A DNA stretch of 64,000 bases from Phytoseiulus persimilis. Lineage: Eukaryota; Arthropoda; Arachnida; Mesostigmata; Phytoseiidae. The notes under the pieces were generated by a model. It had not been told where the DNA came from, made no database searches, and saw only the letters and a program-made list of their open reading frames with translations. Position numbers and translations under genes: made by a program. This document shows, piece after piece, positions 50,201-60,711 of the stretch (positions are counted from its first letter, which is position 1; each line of letters opens with the position of its first letter). The stretch spans positions 37,944,001-38,008,000 of the forward strand of contig CM075101.1 in NCBI GenBank assembly GCA_037576195.1, read 5' to 3'.

Positions 50201-50905
50201 TCCTGATCACCATCAATACGAATCGTAGAAACTAATCTAGACCGAACGCAGACCTGTTCGCGTGCCAACGCTGCGTTTTGAAAAGCCGTTCTGGTACGGA
50301 TTTTCTCAGCTTGTGAGGCTCTGACGTTGATGTCAATGCTACTCTCCAAAACTTGTCGTAATTCTCGAACTATTCGAATCGTCCTCGCTCCGCTCTGAAT
50401 CTGCTCGTGTGCAACAAACAGCTCCGAACACTCTACCGCGTCGACACCCGGATAGAAATGGCGTTCTCATCGACATTTATCGATTCCTTACCCGAAGCTT
50501 TCAGAATGCTCTGGAATAAACTTGGTCCGAAATCTCTACTCGTTGTTCTCCAGACTATCGCAAACCGGATGAAACTGCATGCTGCGCTGAAGAGCGCATA
50601 CAAAAGTTTGGAAAGAAAACCCCGTCCTCGAAAACGACCTTGAACGCTTTTCGCCCTGTAGGAGACGAATATTGCTTACTGTCTACGCGATTCCCATTCC
50701 GATACTATGATTGGATTCCGTGTGAAATTAGAAAATATTTTGTGAACAATGAGGGCTGAGACAACAATGTTATGTCTGCAACGACTCCTTGCGGAGAGTA
50801 CCTCGAGCCTGACACTCACGATTCATGGAAGCGCGGAAAAAACGCGAGGAATGATGCGTAGCTCGTGAACGCTAACGACATGAACGTGAGCGCCCAAGCG
50901 TAGAT
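47245..50905 (-). CDS. Gustatory receptor family, seven membrane segments (N-terminus incomplete)
   Basis: Exons 50,905-50,820, 50,655-50,492, 50,432-50,211, 49,060-48,895, 48,680-48,512, 48,420-48,277, 48,186-48,088, 47,584-47,432 and 47,352-47,245 chain in phase at all eight junctions, giving 436 aa to a TGA stop. Hydrophobic segments fall in order: ALTFMSLAFTSYASFLAFF (1), LLYALFSAACSFIRFAIVW (2), SVSLLNIIGCSLYVVPVTLL (3), the HFLYAST to SMTLL stretch (4), SVVIGTLLSLTVPLLSFTG (5), MLFFTGGSFAASIVVIMIAA (6) and LLSLITTYLLIGVQM (7). The end of loop 3 plus segment 7 (GYTFFGFGTITKSSLL, then ITTYLLIGVQ) matches the conserved C-terminal signature of arthropod gustatory receptors. Such proteins are ligand-gated cation channels of chemosensory neurons. 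The ligand is unknown. A start codon exon is not fixed: 51,530-51,468 and 51,661-51,571 end in the right phase to precede the model. A hAT-type element sits in the intron 47,585-48,087. Confidence 0.78.
47776..47783. repeat. Target-site duplication, left copy (GTCTAGAC)
   Basis: Identical to 48,019-48,026 and directly abuts the left terminal repeat of the hAT element. The word is itself palindromic. Confidence 0.9.
47784..48018. mobile_element. Non-autonomous hAT-type DNA transposon (MITE), 235 bp
   Basis: The ends are inverted repeats CAGTGGTTCTC and GAGAACCACTG, the typical hAT terminal sequence. The element is flanked by identical 8-bp duplications GTCTAGAC at 47,776-47,783 and 48,019-48,026; eight bases is the hAT hallmark. 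The interior holds repeated GGTCGACGGTCGACC-type palindromic words and no transposase frame, so it must depend on an outside transposase. It lies in an intron of the gustatory receptor gene. The perfect duplication suggests a fairly recent insertion. Confidence 0.93.
48019..48026. repeat. Target-site duplication, right copy (GTCTAGAC)
   Basis: Identical to 47,776-47,783 and directly abuts the right terminal repeat of the hAT element. Confidence 0.9.
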
Positions 50906-51467
50906 CTGGAATGAATTGTGTGCAAGAATTAGTGTCTCTCCGAGGGCGAGATATGCGGAACGCGGATTCTGCCCGTCTGATCCCACATGACGAGCACTTC
51001 CAATTGTATCTTCTGGTTGGAGAGAAAACCCCAATAGTTGTGAACGTTGAGTCGCTGAACGGATCCTCGTGTCTCAGGCGGAGGACACATTGAGGCTCTC
51101 CGAAATAAAATGATGGAATCTCGTCGTCTATGCGAGCTACCTTCCGTGACTGGAGTCTTCGCTGAGGAACCATTCGATTTTCTCCTGTTTCTCCGCGAAT
51201 GCATGCGTCCTGTAGCTTCTTCGAAATTGTCGTGGGACTTCAGGCCCAGAGCATTCGAATCCGTTCGAATTCCCCATTTTCAACTGTTTCTTCACAGCTC
51301 TCCGAATGAGTTTTTTCTTTCCTGTGCGCGGTTTTCGGGTTCCGGTAGCTTGAGGGAGGATGGGGTACCCACCTCCCGTGCGAAATGAGAGTCTGAGCGA
51401 CAGCCTCAGTGTGGGCACACAAATGCTCACCGGTGTTGCACACCGCCTGGACATCGACGCGTCTCAC

Positions 51468-52519
51468 CGGTGATCTCCTCAAAAGGAGCCGATAGGTGAG
51501 AGCATGGTCCAAGGATCTCTCAAGAGTTTTCTCAGACATACATACAGGATTTTAGGGCAGTTTGACTCACCTTGAAGGCACAAGAAATTCTCGCTCCCAG
51601 AATAACTGACGGTAAATCACAGATTCCGCATATTTTCGTGAAGTAATAAGCTCTGTCCATGCTGGGGAAGGAAGAAAACATCAAGTTTCGCGACAATCCA
51701 TGCCGGCTATTGAGCGATGTGGTAACACCGCCAAGTTCCCACACAATGTGAACTGACTTTTGGATGAAGTGCTGGAAACTATCATCCCGAGTTCCGGCGC
51801 TCTTCCTCGCACTCTCTCGTTCTCGCTCCGCCGAGAACTTCCGTGTTCCAATCGGTAGAACGCGATCTATTCCTCCATCATGCAGCTCTATTTTGAACCT
51901 GAATTTGTTGGTTGCAGGGTCCATGAACATGGTTGTCGAAGTTCCCGTTGTCCCGGCTCGCAGATGCCGATCTATTTGCATCTATATCTGCACGTCAGTT
52001 CTAACCTCGCTGTGAATCTATGAACATTGCATCGATCGCGGGTACATTCTTACGTCGACGAGGAAAATAATTTGAAAGTGTGTAACAATGAACATATTGA
52101 CGAAGTTATTCACCTCGATGATCATCTATAGACGGCGTGAAATCGTCGGCAGGCTGAATGAGATTAATTTGTTGAGAGTTACCTCGAGAATAGAATGAAA
52201 TGCTCGCGAGTACCCAATTCAAAAAGTCGATATTCTTGAGATCGATGTAGTCAATTTTCCGAGTCCGATCGTCGTTGACGCATATCTGCCGCAGTGTCTT
52301 TTGAGGAGGCACAGGTGTTTCGGGCAAGGATTCGTTGCACGTCGTCGGACGACTCCCTCAGTTTGAAAACCAAGAAGACTCACAAGACTGTGGATCGTAC
52401 TTGATTTGGCAGTTCGTTGAGCTGTCTCGACTCTTCTTTTCCGATGGCTCCCGATCTCTTCGCCGCTGTGACTCAGTCTCTCGGAGGGGATGATTCCGCG
52501 GCGCGCCTTTGGTAGGCAT
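51468..52519 (-). other. Cluster of coding-like exons upstream of the receptor
   Basis: Several minus-strand frames look like exons. 51,661-51,571 has a strong TTCCTTCCCCAG acceptor, ends in AAG before GTGAGT and contains DRAYYFTKICGICDLPSV. 51,530-51,468 is bounded by an AG acceptor and GTGAGA and reads KTLERSLDHALTYRLLLRR. 52,129-52,058 is hydrophobic with donor GTAAGA. Frames near 52,188-52,519 include an ATG at 52,519 and the segment DRTRKIDYIDLKNIDFL. The first two end in phase 0 and could join the receptor exon at 50,905. I could not build one continuous frame through all of them, so membership is unresolved: receptor N-terminus, another gene, or partly chance. Confidence 0.35.
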
Positions 52520-53776
52520 CGGAGAAACTCTTCCACTCACTCATTGTTTGCGTTTGTCTTCCATAAGATTCAGATTGCCGGCTACTGTTAACTACGGGCA
52601 CTGGAGCGCGGTCCAGAGTGAAGATTCGAGCAGCTAAACCGATGTTTCACAAGCTCTTTGGCTTCCTGGTCCCCCGGCGGCAAAGCCAGACACTTGGGCT
52701 CTCCGGCGTCCGAAACGATTCTCATTTCGATTGAGACTGCTGAACTTCTATAAGATTACATGAAACTTATACGTCGCTAAGAATAGTCAGACGGAATACA
52801 ATTATCATATTCCAGTTATTCAGATAACAGCTGAAATCTATCAGGACCAGCCGATTTCCAAGAAACGTTCGGTGATAGCCCCCAAAAGCGCGAAAGCGAT
52901 TGCGGTGACTCCACCAGATTGATTTAGCGCCTAACGCCAGATTCATCGTAACTCCGTATACTTCTCATCGACTGTTTCTCGCATTCGAGAGCCTCGAAAA
53001 ACCGAGGACTCGCGCGCAGCCGCATGAGCGGACGAGCGATCCGAACATGCGACGACTGCGCTGCTTCTCCCGCACAACATTTTCAGGAGCTGGGTTCTCG
53101 AACTTTCTAGGGCTCGCCCTCCATCTTGCGGCACAATGGGTTCGAACGCTCCGTCAGAGAGAACTTGCTGGCTTTCTCGCGGAGTCGCACGTTCTCAGAG
53201 GTTAAGAGTGCCAGAAGTTCCGCGCGGATTCGGAGACACGAGGACAGTGGTTATCAAGCTCCCCAGACTCATTGACCACCTGGCGTCGGCCGTCGACCCC
53301 GGAGTCACCTCCATGACCTTCAAAGGTATGATCAGACCGACCCCACAATTACCTGCGGCCCCCAGGGAACGATATCGACCACTTCGAGCATCACTGCATT
53401 GGGAAATGTTGTTTAGTACCGTTCCACTCGTAAGACGATCAACAGCTCCTTCCGAAGCACCCATTGGAACAACGGAGCGTTTCTCTGAGCCATCGGACGT
53501 TCAAGGGAGTACTCGGAAACCCTGGACATCACTATTCAAGGGCCCAGAAATCATTTTGATTGTTCGCGTCCGTGACACGCTCAATAAGTTTGAACGGGGC
53601 CAATAAGGGCAAATCTTCCTGACTTGCCGGGATGTAGAACGAGCTTTTCGGAATCTCAGCTGCTAGTCTGCCCAAGTCAACACGATCTCTCACTCTTCGT
53701 GATAATCTTGCTTGCCCACTACGCTCCTGAGCTGACGGAGCTGAGTTTGGGACTTTCGAGACTTCCAACGGAGAGA
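52520..53776. other. Spacer between receptor cluster and proteinase gene
   Basis: The plus-strand frame 53,136-53,606 (156 codons, ATG start) and the minus frame 52,943-53,134 have no recognisable domain. They may be 5' regions of the two divergently placed genes. I see no promoter motif worth naming. Confidence 0.35.
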
Positions 53777-56394
53777 ATGATTCATGTGGTCAATTTATTC
53801 GCTATAGTCATGTGTATACAACGGGGTGAGCGATTCAAGCCTTTTTCCGATGTACGAATCGAATTCTCGGTGTCCAGAAATCGCGTTCATCACTCCTTCT
53901 AATTCTAGCTCAAACAGGCGTTGATCCGTTAGAAATACCCGCCCTGCCTGATGTATACTTCGCTAAGGGCTTCATTCTGATGCCCTTCTGTGAACTCCGC
54001 GAACCTTTTTCGATTTACTTCGACGGCAAGTCCAACAAGTCTCGCATCGATTACTATGACGGCGAAATGAGAACATTCCAAAATGAGAGCGGCACTTACC
54101 AAGTGGTATGGACGCCGAACAAGACGACTCACATCCCCGAAGAGCGCTGCTATATCTCAGACTCCACCCCAACCCAGGGAGTCTTCCCAAATATCTCGCA
54201 GTTCAAGTTCGTTCGTTCTGAGAAATGCGATGCGGAAACTACTACGCTGATCCAGCCGTACATTCCTGGGAAGGAAGTCTGTAAGCGTTTTGAGCACCAT
54301 GATGCAGCTTTCGGCCGCGTTTCTAAATTCGTGATTTGGACGCATCGGTGAGTAATGTCGGAATTAAAGCTGAGCAAATTCAGATCTCGGTTGGCTGCGT
54401 CATGAGATTTAGGTTGAAGCGCCCGTGGGTATCACTCAGGATGCAGAGTGAGATCGGGCGTGATATGATGGCAGAGGGGATCATGCGTGCAGGATCGAGA
54501 GCGACAATATCTGAAGGAACTCTGTCGGTATCACACGGACGGCGGAGCTCCGGGACTCTCCCACGGCACTGACGCCGGACTATGCTGACAACGTGGACAA
54601 TGGGTCGAAATGGTCCTGGATCGCTATCTTGGCAATTATTCTTGCAGCGGTTCTCGGCTGTGCGTCTTGTCAGAGCAGGACAAATGAGCACGGTACAACA
54701 GGCGGAGGATTTCAGGCGGACGAGTCGACCCTGCGAACTGTCGCCCAGTGGCAATCTGAAATCCGCCGTCTGACAAGCTCGAACAGAAGAATGGGAGCTG
54801 CGGAAGCTTGCGACGCTGTCCGCTATTAAAGACGAATAATCCCAAGGTAGGGGCCTGTTTCGATCCGATGAACTTGCAGCTCCAGCCGAGGTTTGGAAAT
54901 CCCGGTGCGTTACTTGATGCTTGGGCACGACACTGTTTTCGGCGGTCATTTCGACAAATACGAGCTCATATACACAATGGTTATTCCTGGGCCCTTCGAT
55001 GAGAGGGTTTTCGATATCCAACTTCTAACGAGTGAGTGGCTCGTCGCTGAATGTTTCAATAATCCGCATGGGAGTCATCCGAAGGGGAAGAATATTCAGC
55101 AGATTGACAACCAGCTCTCGATTCTCCTCAGAGCGAACCTGCACGGACTTCCCCTCTCCAACTGAGGATCATTTCTGGCACTTGAATCCAATGAGAGAGT
55201 TCACCGGGGGCAACGATTCTCACATAGATGAGCATTTCGCTAGATTCAAGAACGCACATGGGAAAGTTTTCACGAACCAAGCAGAAGAGCGGAAACGGCG
55301 CGCCAATTTCGCTCAGAATGCCCGTTACGTGAATTCGATGAACCGACGTAACTTGACATACGCGCTCAAATTGAATCATCGAGCGGACTGGGGTCCGGAC
55401 GAGTTCAGGATGTTGAGGGGTCGCCTCAATTTCCCCGCAGAAATGTCCCAAGCCGAAGTCTTCCCAAGGAGTTACTATCAGTATCGCTTTCTCCCGAGTT
55501 CCGTCGATTGGCGTTACGAGGGAGCCGTCACGCCCGTAAAAGATCAAGCACTTTGCGGATCGTGCTGGAGTTTCGCCACTGTCGGAACGATCGAGGCTCA
55601 ATATTACCGCAAGGTATCTCAACCTAAATTCCGCGGCCGATCGATCCGATATCGCCCATGTTTCGCCCCCCCCCCCCCCCAGAATTAAACCGAGCTCGAA
55701 GTACAGGTCAGAAGAGTATCTCGTCTCTATAAGGTAAATCCCTCGGCTTCCAGCACGGTACGTTGACTCGATTTTCGGAGCAACAACTGATCGATTGCTC
55801 GTGGAACGAAGGGAATGACGGGTGCGACGGAGGTAGAGAACATCAAGCTTACCACTACGTGAAGAAATACGGATTATCAACTCATGATGAGTACGGACCT
55901 TATCGCAGCGCTGTAAGTTCAAATGCCTGGTTTGCTCTTAAATCTCGCGTCGACGGCTCTTCATTGCACCTAGCCGAGGGCGAAACTTCGAAGGGGAGGT
56001 TTTGACATTCCTCATTCGGAACCCACAGGATGGAAAGTGTAGGGATATGAACGTTACCAAGGAGCTGGAAACAATCACGACCTACCGGAACGTAACGACA
56101 GCTGATGAGCTCCGGCAGGCCCTCGCGTTCGTTGGTCCGGTCGCTGTGGGCATCGACTCCTCACAGCAATCATTCAGTTTCTACTCGCACGGCGTTTACG
56201 AGGACCCGAAATGTAACTCGACTGATCTGAATCATGCGGTCCTGGTTATCGGCTACGGCACCTTACACGGGAAGCCTTATTGGCTGATAAAAAACTCCTG
56301 GTCAACATACTGGGGCAACCAAGGGTACATGATGGTATCGGGCGAAGGCGACATGTGTGGAGTGAGTACGTCAGGTACTATTGTCGAGATATAA
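53777..56394 (+). CDS. 26/29-kDa-type papain-family cysteine proteinase
   Basis: Exons 53,777-53,825, 53,918-54,347, 54,880-55,031, 55,132-55,613, 55,754-55,912 and 56,029-56,394 join in phase (1, 2, 1, 0, 0), giving 545 aa, the usual length for this family (about 550). Exon 1 is a signal peptide ([15 protein letters not shown]). Residues about 18-215 form the N-terminal 26-kDa domain, with [14 protein letters not shown] and [21 protein letters not shown]. Next comes an inhibitor-like prosegment ([18 protein letters not shown], then [15 protein letters not shown]). The cathepsin L-like domain follows, with oxyanion Gln349, catalytic Cys355 in CGSCWSF, His493 in [11 protein letters not shown] and Asn513 in [13 protein letters not shown]. 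All are intact, so an active endopeptidase is expected, secreted into the gut or sent to lysosomes. Arthropod homologues work in digestion and phagocytic haemocytes. AATAAA follows at 56,465. Confidence 0.94.
55666..55680. repeat. Poly(C) run, 15 bases
   Basis: Fifteen consecutive C residues in the intron between proteinase exons 4 and 5. This is a likely length-variable or error-prone site. Confidence 0.85.
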
Positions 56395-56464
56395 ACTCCC
56401 GCACTTGCATTCCGTGATTGCCAGAGAAAGCTTAGCGGATGCGGAGCGCTCAGTGAGCCATCCA

Positions 56465-56470
56465 AATAAA
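56465..56470 (+). terminator. Polyadenylation signal AATAAA of the proteinase gene
   Basis: Canonical hexamer 71 nt after the proteinase stop codon. Confidence 0.7.
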
Positions 56471-59157
56471 CGTGCTGCAAGGCTTCGAAACTGCCTCGTT
56501 ATCCTTTCGAAAGGGATCAGTTCCCCCTCACCCGCGTGGAATAAAAGTTCGTATATCGCGAGCTAGATGAGAGCCTGCGAGCAATGAGAGAGCCATCTCC
56601 ACCCGGCGATGCCAAGAGCTTCAGGAGGACATATATCTTTCTAGGTTACAGGCGGCAAGTGGTCATCGATGGCACATCTGACTCGAAGAATTTTGTTATG
56701 AGTGGAGGTAGGAAGTTCAGGCATTATTCATTGATCATCATCCATGGATTTATGGGTAGATGAATGGGCGAATTTATGAATCATGCCTTATGGCCATGGG
56801 AACTGATAAACTAAGCCATCGCAGACTCATTCATTCATCTCCCTATATGGATGGATGAGAGGCATAGAATGATGAATGCCTGGACTCCCAAGCCCTAGTT
56901 ATGAGTGGGGTGGCAGGCTCGGATCCGCGAGTCCGAGTCCGCGAGTCCATGTGAGAGCCCGAAATCCTGTATTTGTAGCCAGGTGCATGTCTCGGTATCG
57001 CGCCGTTATTTTCGGAAATATTTTAGGTTCACGACGCGTTGTGAGCCATGCATCAATAAAGAACCGTCGTGTCTGCAACTGCTCGAACGTCTACCTGCTT
57101 GCCTACAGTCTAGTTAGGCGTCGTCAGATGACGTTCTTTGGAGGACGATCACCGTTGAGAGCGGATCGAGGGGGCGAGGTTACAGGATAGTCGAGTAACA
57201 AGACTGAGATCCAGATCCTGACAGCTTTGTGGGCCAGCATAAGTCAGGACAGGATGAGTCTGGGAGAGTCTATTCCAAAGCGAGACAGAAGCACTTGGAA
57301 GATCATGGGAATCATTCGACCCCAAACAAGCCTGGTCCAGATCTGAACCAATCCACTGAAACATGTGGTTTTCGCTTCATCATATCGAAAGAATGCTCCC
57401 TCGGTATCCTATTGGAACTCTCCCCTAACAACACGATGTCGGACGCTGTTCTCTTGACAAGATCGATTCCTCTTCGCACTTCGGTCGTAACGTTTTGTCA
57501 AGAGGTCAGCTCTTGACGTCAAGGTTGAGACGAAAGTTCTTACAGATTCCAAGCTCCAATCTTGAGAAGCACCCTCTCCCGCGTCGAGCCTTGCACAGTC
57601 GAGTTCGATCGGCTGACTTCAGAAGTTTGTCAATCGGTTTTTCGGGACGAGTAAAATGGCAGTATGAGCCGCTCTACAAGATGAAATTTTTGACCGATAC
57701 ACGCGATCCATGAAAAGATGCACCGTGCTTCGAGCTATTGGTCGCAGAAATAATCCCCAAAATTTTCCATCGAATCATGAGCGAAAGAAGATAGGGCAAG
57801 AAAGTTCTCGACTCACGATGACCACCCTGTATACAGGCAGAGGCGGTTATATAGAAGGCCACTGTGATGGCGTAGTCGAAGATGTAAACGAGTAGCGTTG
57901 TTCAGGCGCCGGGCTCTTCATGGACCTTTGATGTTCATAATCGAGACTATGGGGAGGCGACGTCAGGCCTCGATCGGTTGAGCGTTTATTGTTCACAGCT
58001 CGCAGATAGTGCGTACACATATCGTTGGCGTGTCTGAGCTCGCAGAAGGTGGTGATCATACGTCGTTCCATCACAGGAACGACTTGCTGACCCATGCGGG
58101 ATTGCACCTGAACCCCCTCGGCGCGCGAGATTCATCCTCGATCAATTTCCGTGGTGAATTTGAGAATAAAAATCGATCCATCCATGCAAGCACTGATGCA
58201 CATCCTCTCATTGGCGCAATGTGGAGCTTTCTCCGGCTGTGATCCTCGCGTGAAAAGTGTTCTTCGCTCTGTGGGTGAGGAGGTTCTCCTGAACCCACTG
58301 AAATATTAGGCGTCTTTCACGAGTTTATGCTACCAGAACCCATTGGTGCTGCTGGTAGCCGGGGACAGGAGTTTCCGGCCCATGACGCCCTCGCCACTCG
58401 GAACCCCTTGAAGGGTCATCTCATGGGAGCTGGGCAAAAAAGCTGGTTGCATGCAGACATAAATGCTCGAAATTTTGGGGAGGTCGCCAGAAAAGCTGCA
58501 AAGTAGATAGCCTTCTCGTTCCAAGAATCTACACCGCTGAGCAACGTCTGAGCAGAGCACTATGGAGTCGACCCCCGGGTGATCTTTCCTTCAATTTTGG
58601 TATTTCAAGTACCATTCAAACTCGAGCATGCTCGTATTATCCATATGGTCGCTGGAACTCCGACGTTGCTGCTGACGCTCTTCATTCGAGCTCGGCTTTG
58701 CCCGAGCACTCTTTTCGATCGAGATCGAACACACCTGACGAGGAACACGGGATAGGAAATATACCATTCTGGAAGCTTGAGCGATCGGACAATGCTGGAT
58801 GATTATCTCTCACTATTATCCCTTTCCTCGAGTCAGTCGTAGGTCCGGCTTTGAATTCGGTCATCGCGTCGCTTCTCGCAGTCCGGCTGTTCTCGGATGA
58901 CAGTAGGAGATCATTTCCGCTAATTTGTGACCGTCTCCCGATCTCGCCCGGAGACACGAAAAGATTTCCAGCTGCACATGTTGCCGCTGCGGGAACTTGA
59001 CTGCTCGCGTGTCCAAAGAATAATTGGCCAATCACATATTGCTGTTGGCGTAAGTTTCCACGAAGTTTATTGATGAAATCCGGCCATCGATCACGAGCGT
59101 GTTCCTTTTATAATTGTACAGACGAGCAACATCAATATTTGACGATTCAACTCAGTC
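56471..59157. other. Mostly unassigned spacer with one exon-like hydrophobic frame
   Basis: No complete gene is seen. ATGAAT/ATGGAT-like words recur at 56,720-56,880. On the minus strand, 57,902-57,817 is open and hydrophobic (LLVYIFDYAITVAFY) and ends at a GTGAGT donor. An upstream frame reads MITTFCELRHANDMCTHYL. These may be exons of an unrecognised membrane protein, but no continuous model could be built. Confidence 0.35.
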
Positions 59158-60711
59158 TCATCGTCGCTTCTTGTCTTCTGCTGCCATGATCTCCCTCAAT
59201 ACCCGGGAAAGCTTTGTGTTGAGTTGTACATCCCTGATCGGAGGTGCTCCTTCTCTCCGAATGAAACGGAGCTCGTCAAGCCGCCCTGCCGCCGTGAAGA
59301 ATTCCCCCAAATATTCCCTTATTTCCGCGTCTTTGGTAGTGGGTTCGAGAGAGAATCGACGTAAGATTTTCACCAGGTAGACTGACGCGCTGGTATAGCT
59401 GAAATTCTTGCCGGGGCACGCTCTCTTGCCTCTCGAGAATGTCCCCAGGTTCGGATCGTGGAAGAAGAAGCCTTTGGCGTCGAGGAACCTTTCTGGCTGG
59501 AACTTCTCAGGCTCGGGAAAGTCGGCCGGATCGAAATTCTCGGAGTGGACGACGGGTACGATTGTCATTCCCTGGGGAATTTCGTAACCGCCGATTGTGG
59601 TCCAGTTCTTGGCTTCTCTGTATGGAAAAGCAACAGCTGGGTTCAGTCTCAAGGCTTCGGTGATGACCGCCTTCAAGTAATGCATCCTGTCCAGAGTGTC
59701 TGTGGTCACCTCACCACGACCGACTTCGTGGATAATTTCTTCATATAATCGCTGCTGCTTTTCCGGATTCACGGCGCAATACGACAGAACCGACAGAACA
59801 GTGTGCCACGTCGTATGCGTTGCGACGTGGAACGATGTGAAGGTAACCTCGCGCAAATAGTATAATAGATCGGGACTGTCCTTTCTGCTGGCCGCGATGG
59901 CTGCCACGTAGTCTCGGGAATCGTCCTCTGCGTGACTGGCGGAATGTTCTTGATAAATCCTCCATAGGAAGTTCTTGTAAACATCGCTCCAGTAGCCGAA
60001 CCTGACGATGGGATAGAAAACTTCGCTGACCATCCGGAACAGAGCCACGGGCACGAGTTTGAACAGGATGATGACTGAGTTGAACACGGATGCACTTGAA
60101 ATGAGCCTGGTTGCATATCCCTCCATGTCCTCGGTCTTGAAGACGGCACCGAAAAACAGATAAATGATCTCGTGGAACTTCGACAACATAAGAGATATCT
60201 CAGGATTCCAATCTCTCCCTTCGTGCTCCTCCACATCCTTCAGGAACGCATCGGCTGTGTCCGACATTTTTGCTATCATCTTGTTTTTGGGTCCGGCGTA
60301 GACCGCCGCGATGCCGATCTTCCTAGATGTTTGCCATTGGTCTGCTTTCGAGGTCCGCACTCCGTCAAAAAATGTCCAGTCGGTAGTTCCCGTTGCAGCC
60401 CATGAGAGAATGTCTGTGAAGTTCAGTCGCGGACGAGGCAAGCAATCCGGGTTCAGCTGCATTTCTTTGTTCGCATTGTGTTTCAAAAGTGCGCATGCAG
60501 CCGGCAGCCTCACGATGATGACATCGGGAGCTTTTTCGAGATAAATTTTGAAGAGTTTCTTGAACCAGGATGGGGGCAGAAGTCTCATGAACGCAAATCC
60601 TATGAACGGAAGACCGTAATAGACCGGCGGACCTTTGGGCCTCACGTACTTGAGCTTGAAATAGACGTAATCGAAAACGATTGCGGACGCAAGAATCTTC
60701 CACCACTCCAT
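59158..60711 (-). CDS. Cytochrome P450, intronless, 517 aa
   Basis: One uninterrupted frame from ATG (60,711) to stop encodes a full-length P450. Residues 1-20 form a hydrophobic membrane anchor, followed by a proline-rich hinge (RPKGPPVYYG), so it is a microsomal enzyme served by P450 reductase. The C-helix WxxxR is W126-R130. The K-helix ExxR is E352-R355. The PERF motif is at P406-F409. The haem-binding loop FSRGKRACPG (F425-G434) carries the axial Cys432. The I-helix reads VATHTTWHT (about 296-304), where the usual acidic residue before the catalytic threonine is missing. The haem loop and anchor are most like the CYP2 clan. Expected chemistry is monooxygenation of a lipophilic substrate, which is unknown. 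The lack of introns, when neighbouring genes have several, suggests an ancient retrocopy or intron loss. Confidence 0.93.
   Translation of the reverse strand: MEWWKILASAIVFDYVYFKLKYVRPKGPPVYYGLPFIGFAFMRLLPPSWFKKLFKIYLEKAPDVIIVRLPAACALLKHNANKEMQLNPDCLPRPRLNFTDILSWAATGTTDWTFFDGVRTSKADQWQTSRKIGIAAVYAGPKNKMIAKMSDTADAFLKDVEEHEGRDWNPEISLMLSKFHEIIYLFFGAVFKTEDMEGYATRLISSASVFNSVIILFKLVPVALFRMVSEVFYPIVRFGYWSDVYKNFLWRIYQEHSASHAEDDSRDYVAAIAASRKDSPDLLYYLREVTFTSFHVATHTTWHTVLSVLSYCAVNPEKQQRLYEEIIHEVGRGEVTTDTLDRMHYLKAVITEALRLNPAVAFPYREAKNWTTIGGYEIPQGMTIVPVVHSENFDPADFPEPEKFQPERFLDAKGFFFHDPNLGTFSRGKRACPGKNFSYTSASVYLVKILRRFSLEPTTKDAEIREYLGEFFTAAGRLDELRFIRREGAPPIRDVQLNTKLSRVLREIMAAEDKKRR

Noticed and set aside
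49971-50216. Minus-strand frame resembling a receptor last membrane segment
   Set aside because: It first suggested a second tandem receptor. The upstream exon ends at a GTGATC donor (50,210) that joins in phase to 49,060, which places this pyrimidine-rich stretch inside an intron.
53136-53606. DHFEHHC-like string in a possible spliced frame, recalling a DHHC palmitoyltransferase
   Set aside because: The cysteine-rich segment that must precede DHHC is absent and the frame ends soon after; chance resemblance.
54380-55021. 213-codon minus-strand frame
   Set aside because: Overlaps proteinase intron 2 and exon 3 on the other strand; no domain.
55128-55922. 264-codon minus-strand frame
   Set aside because: Antisense shadow of proteinase exons 4 and 5.
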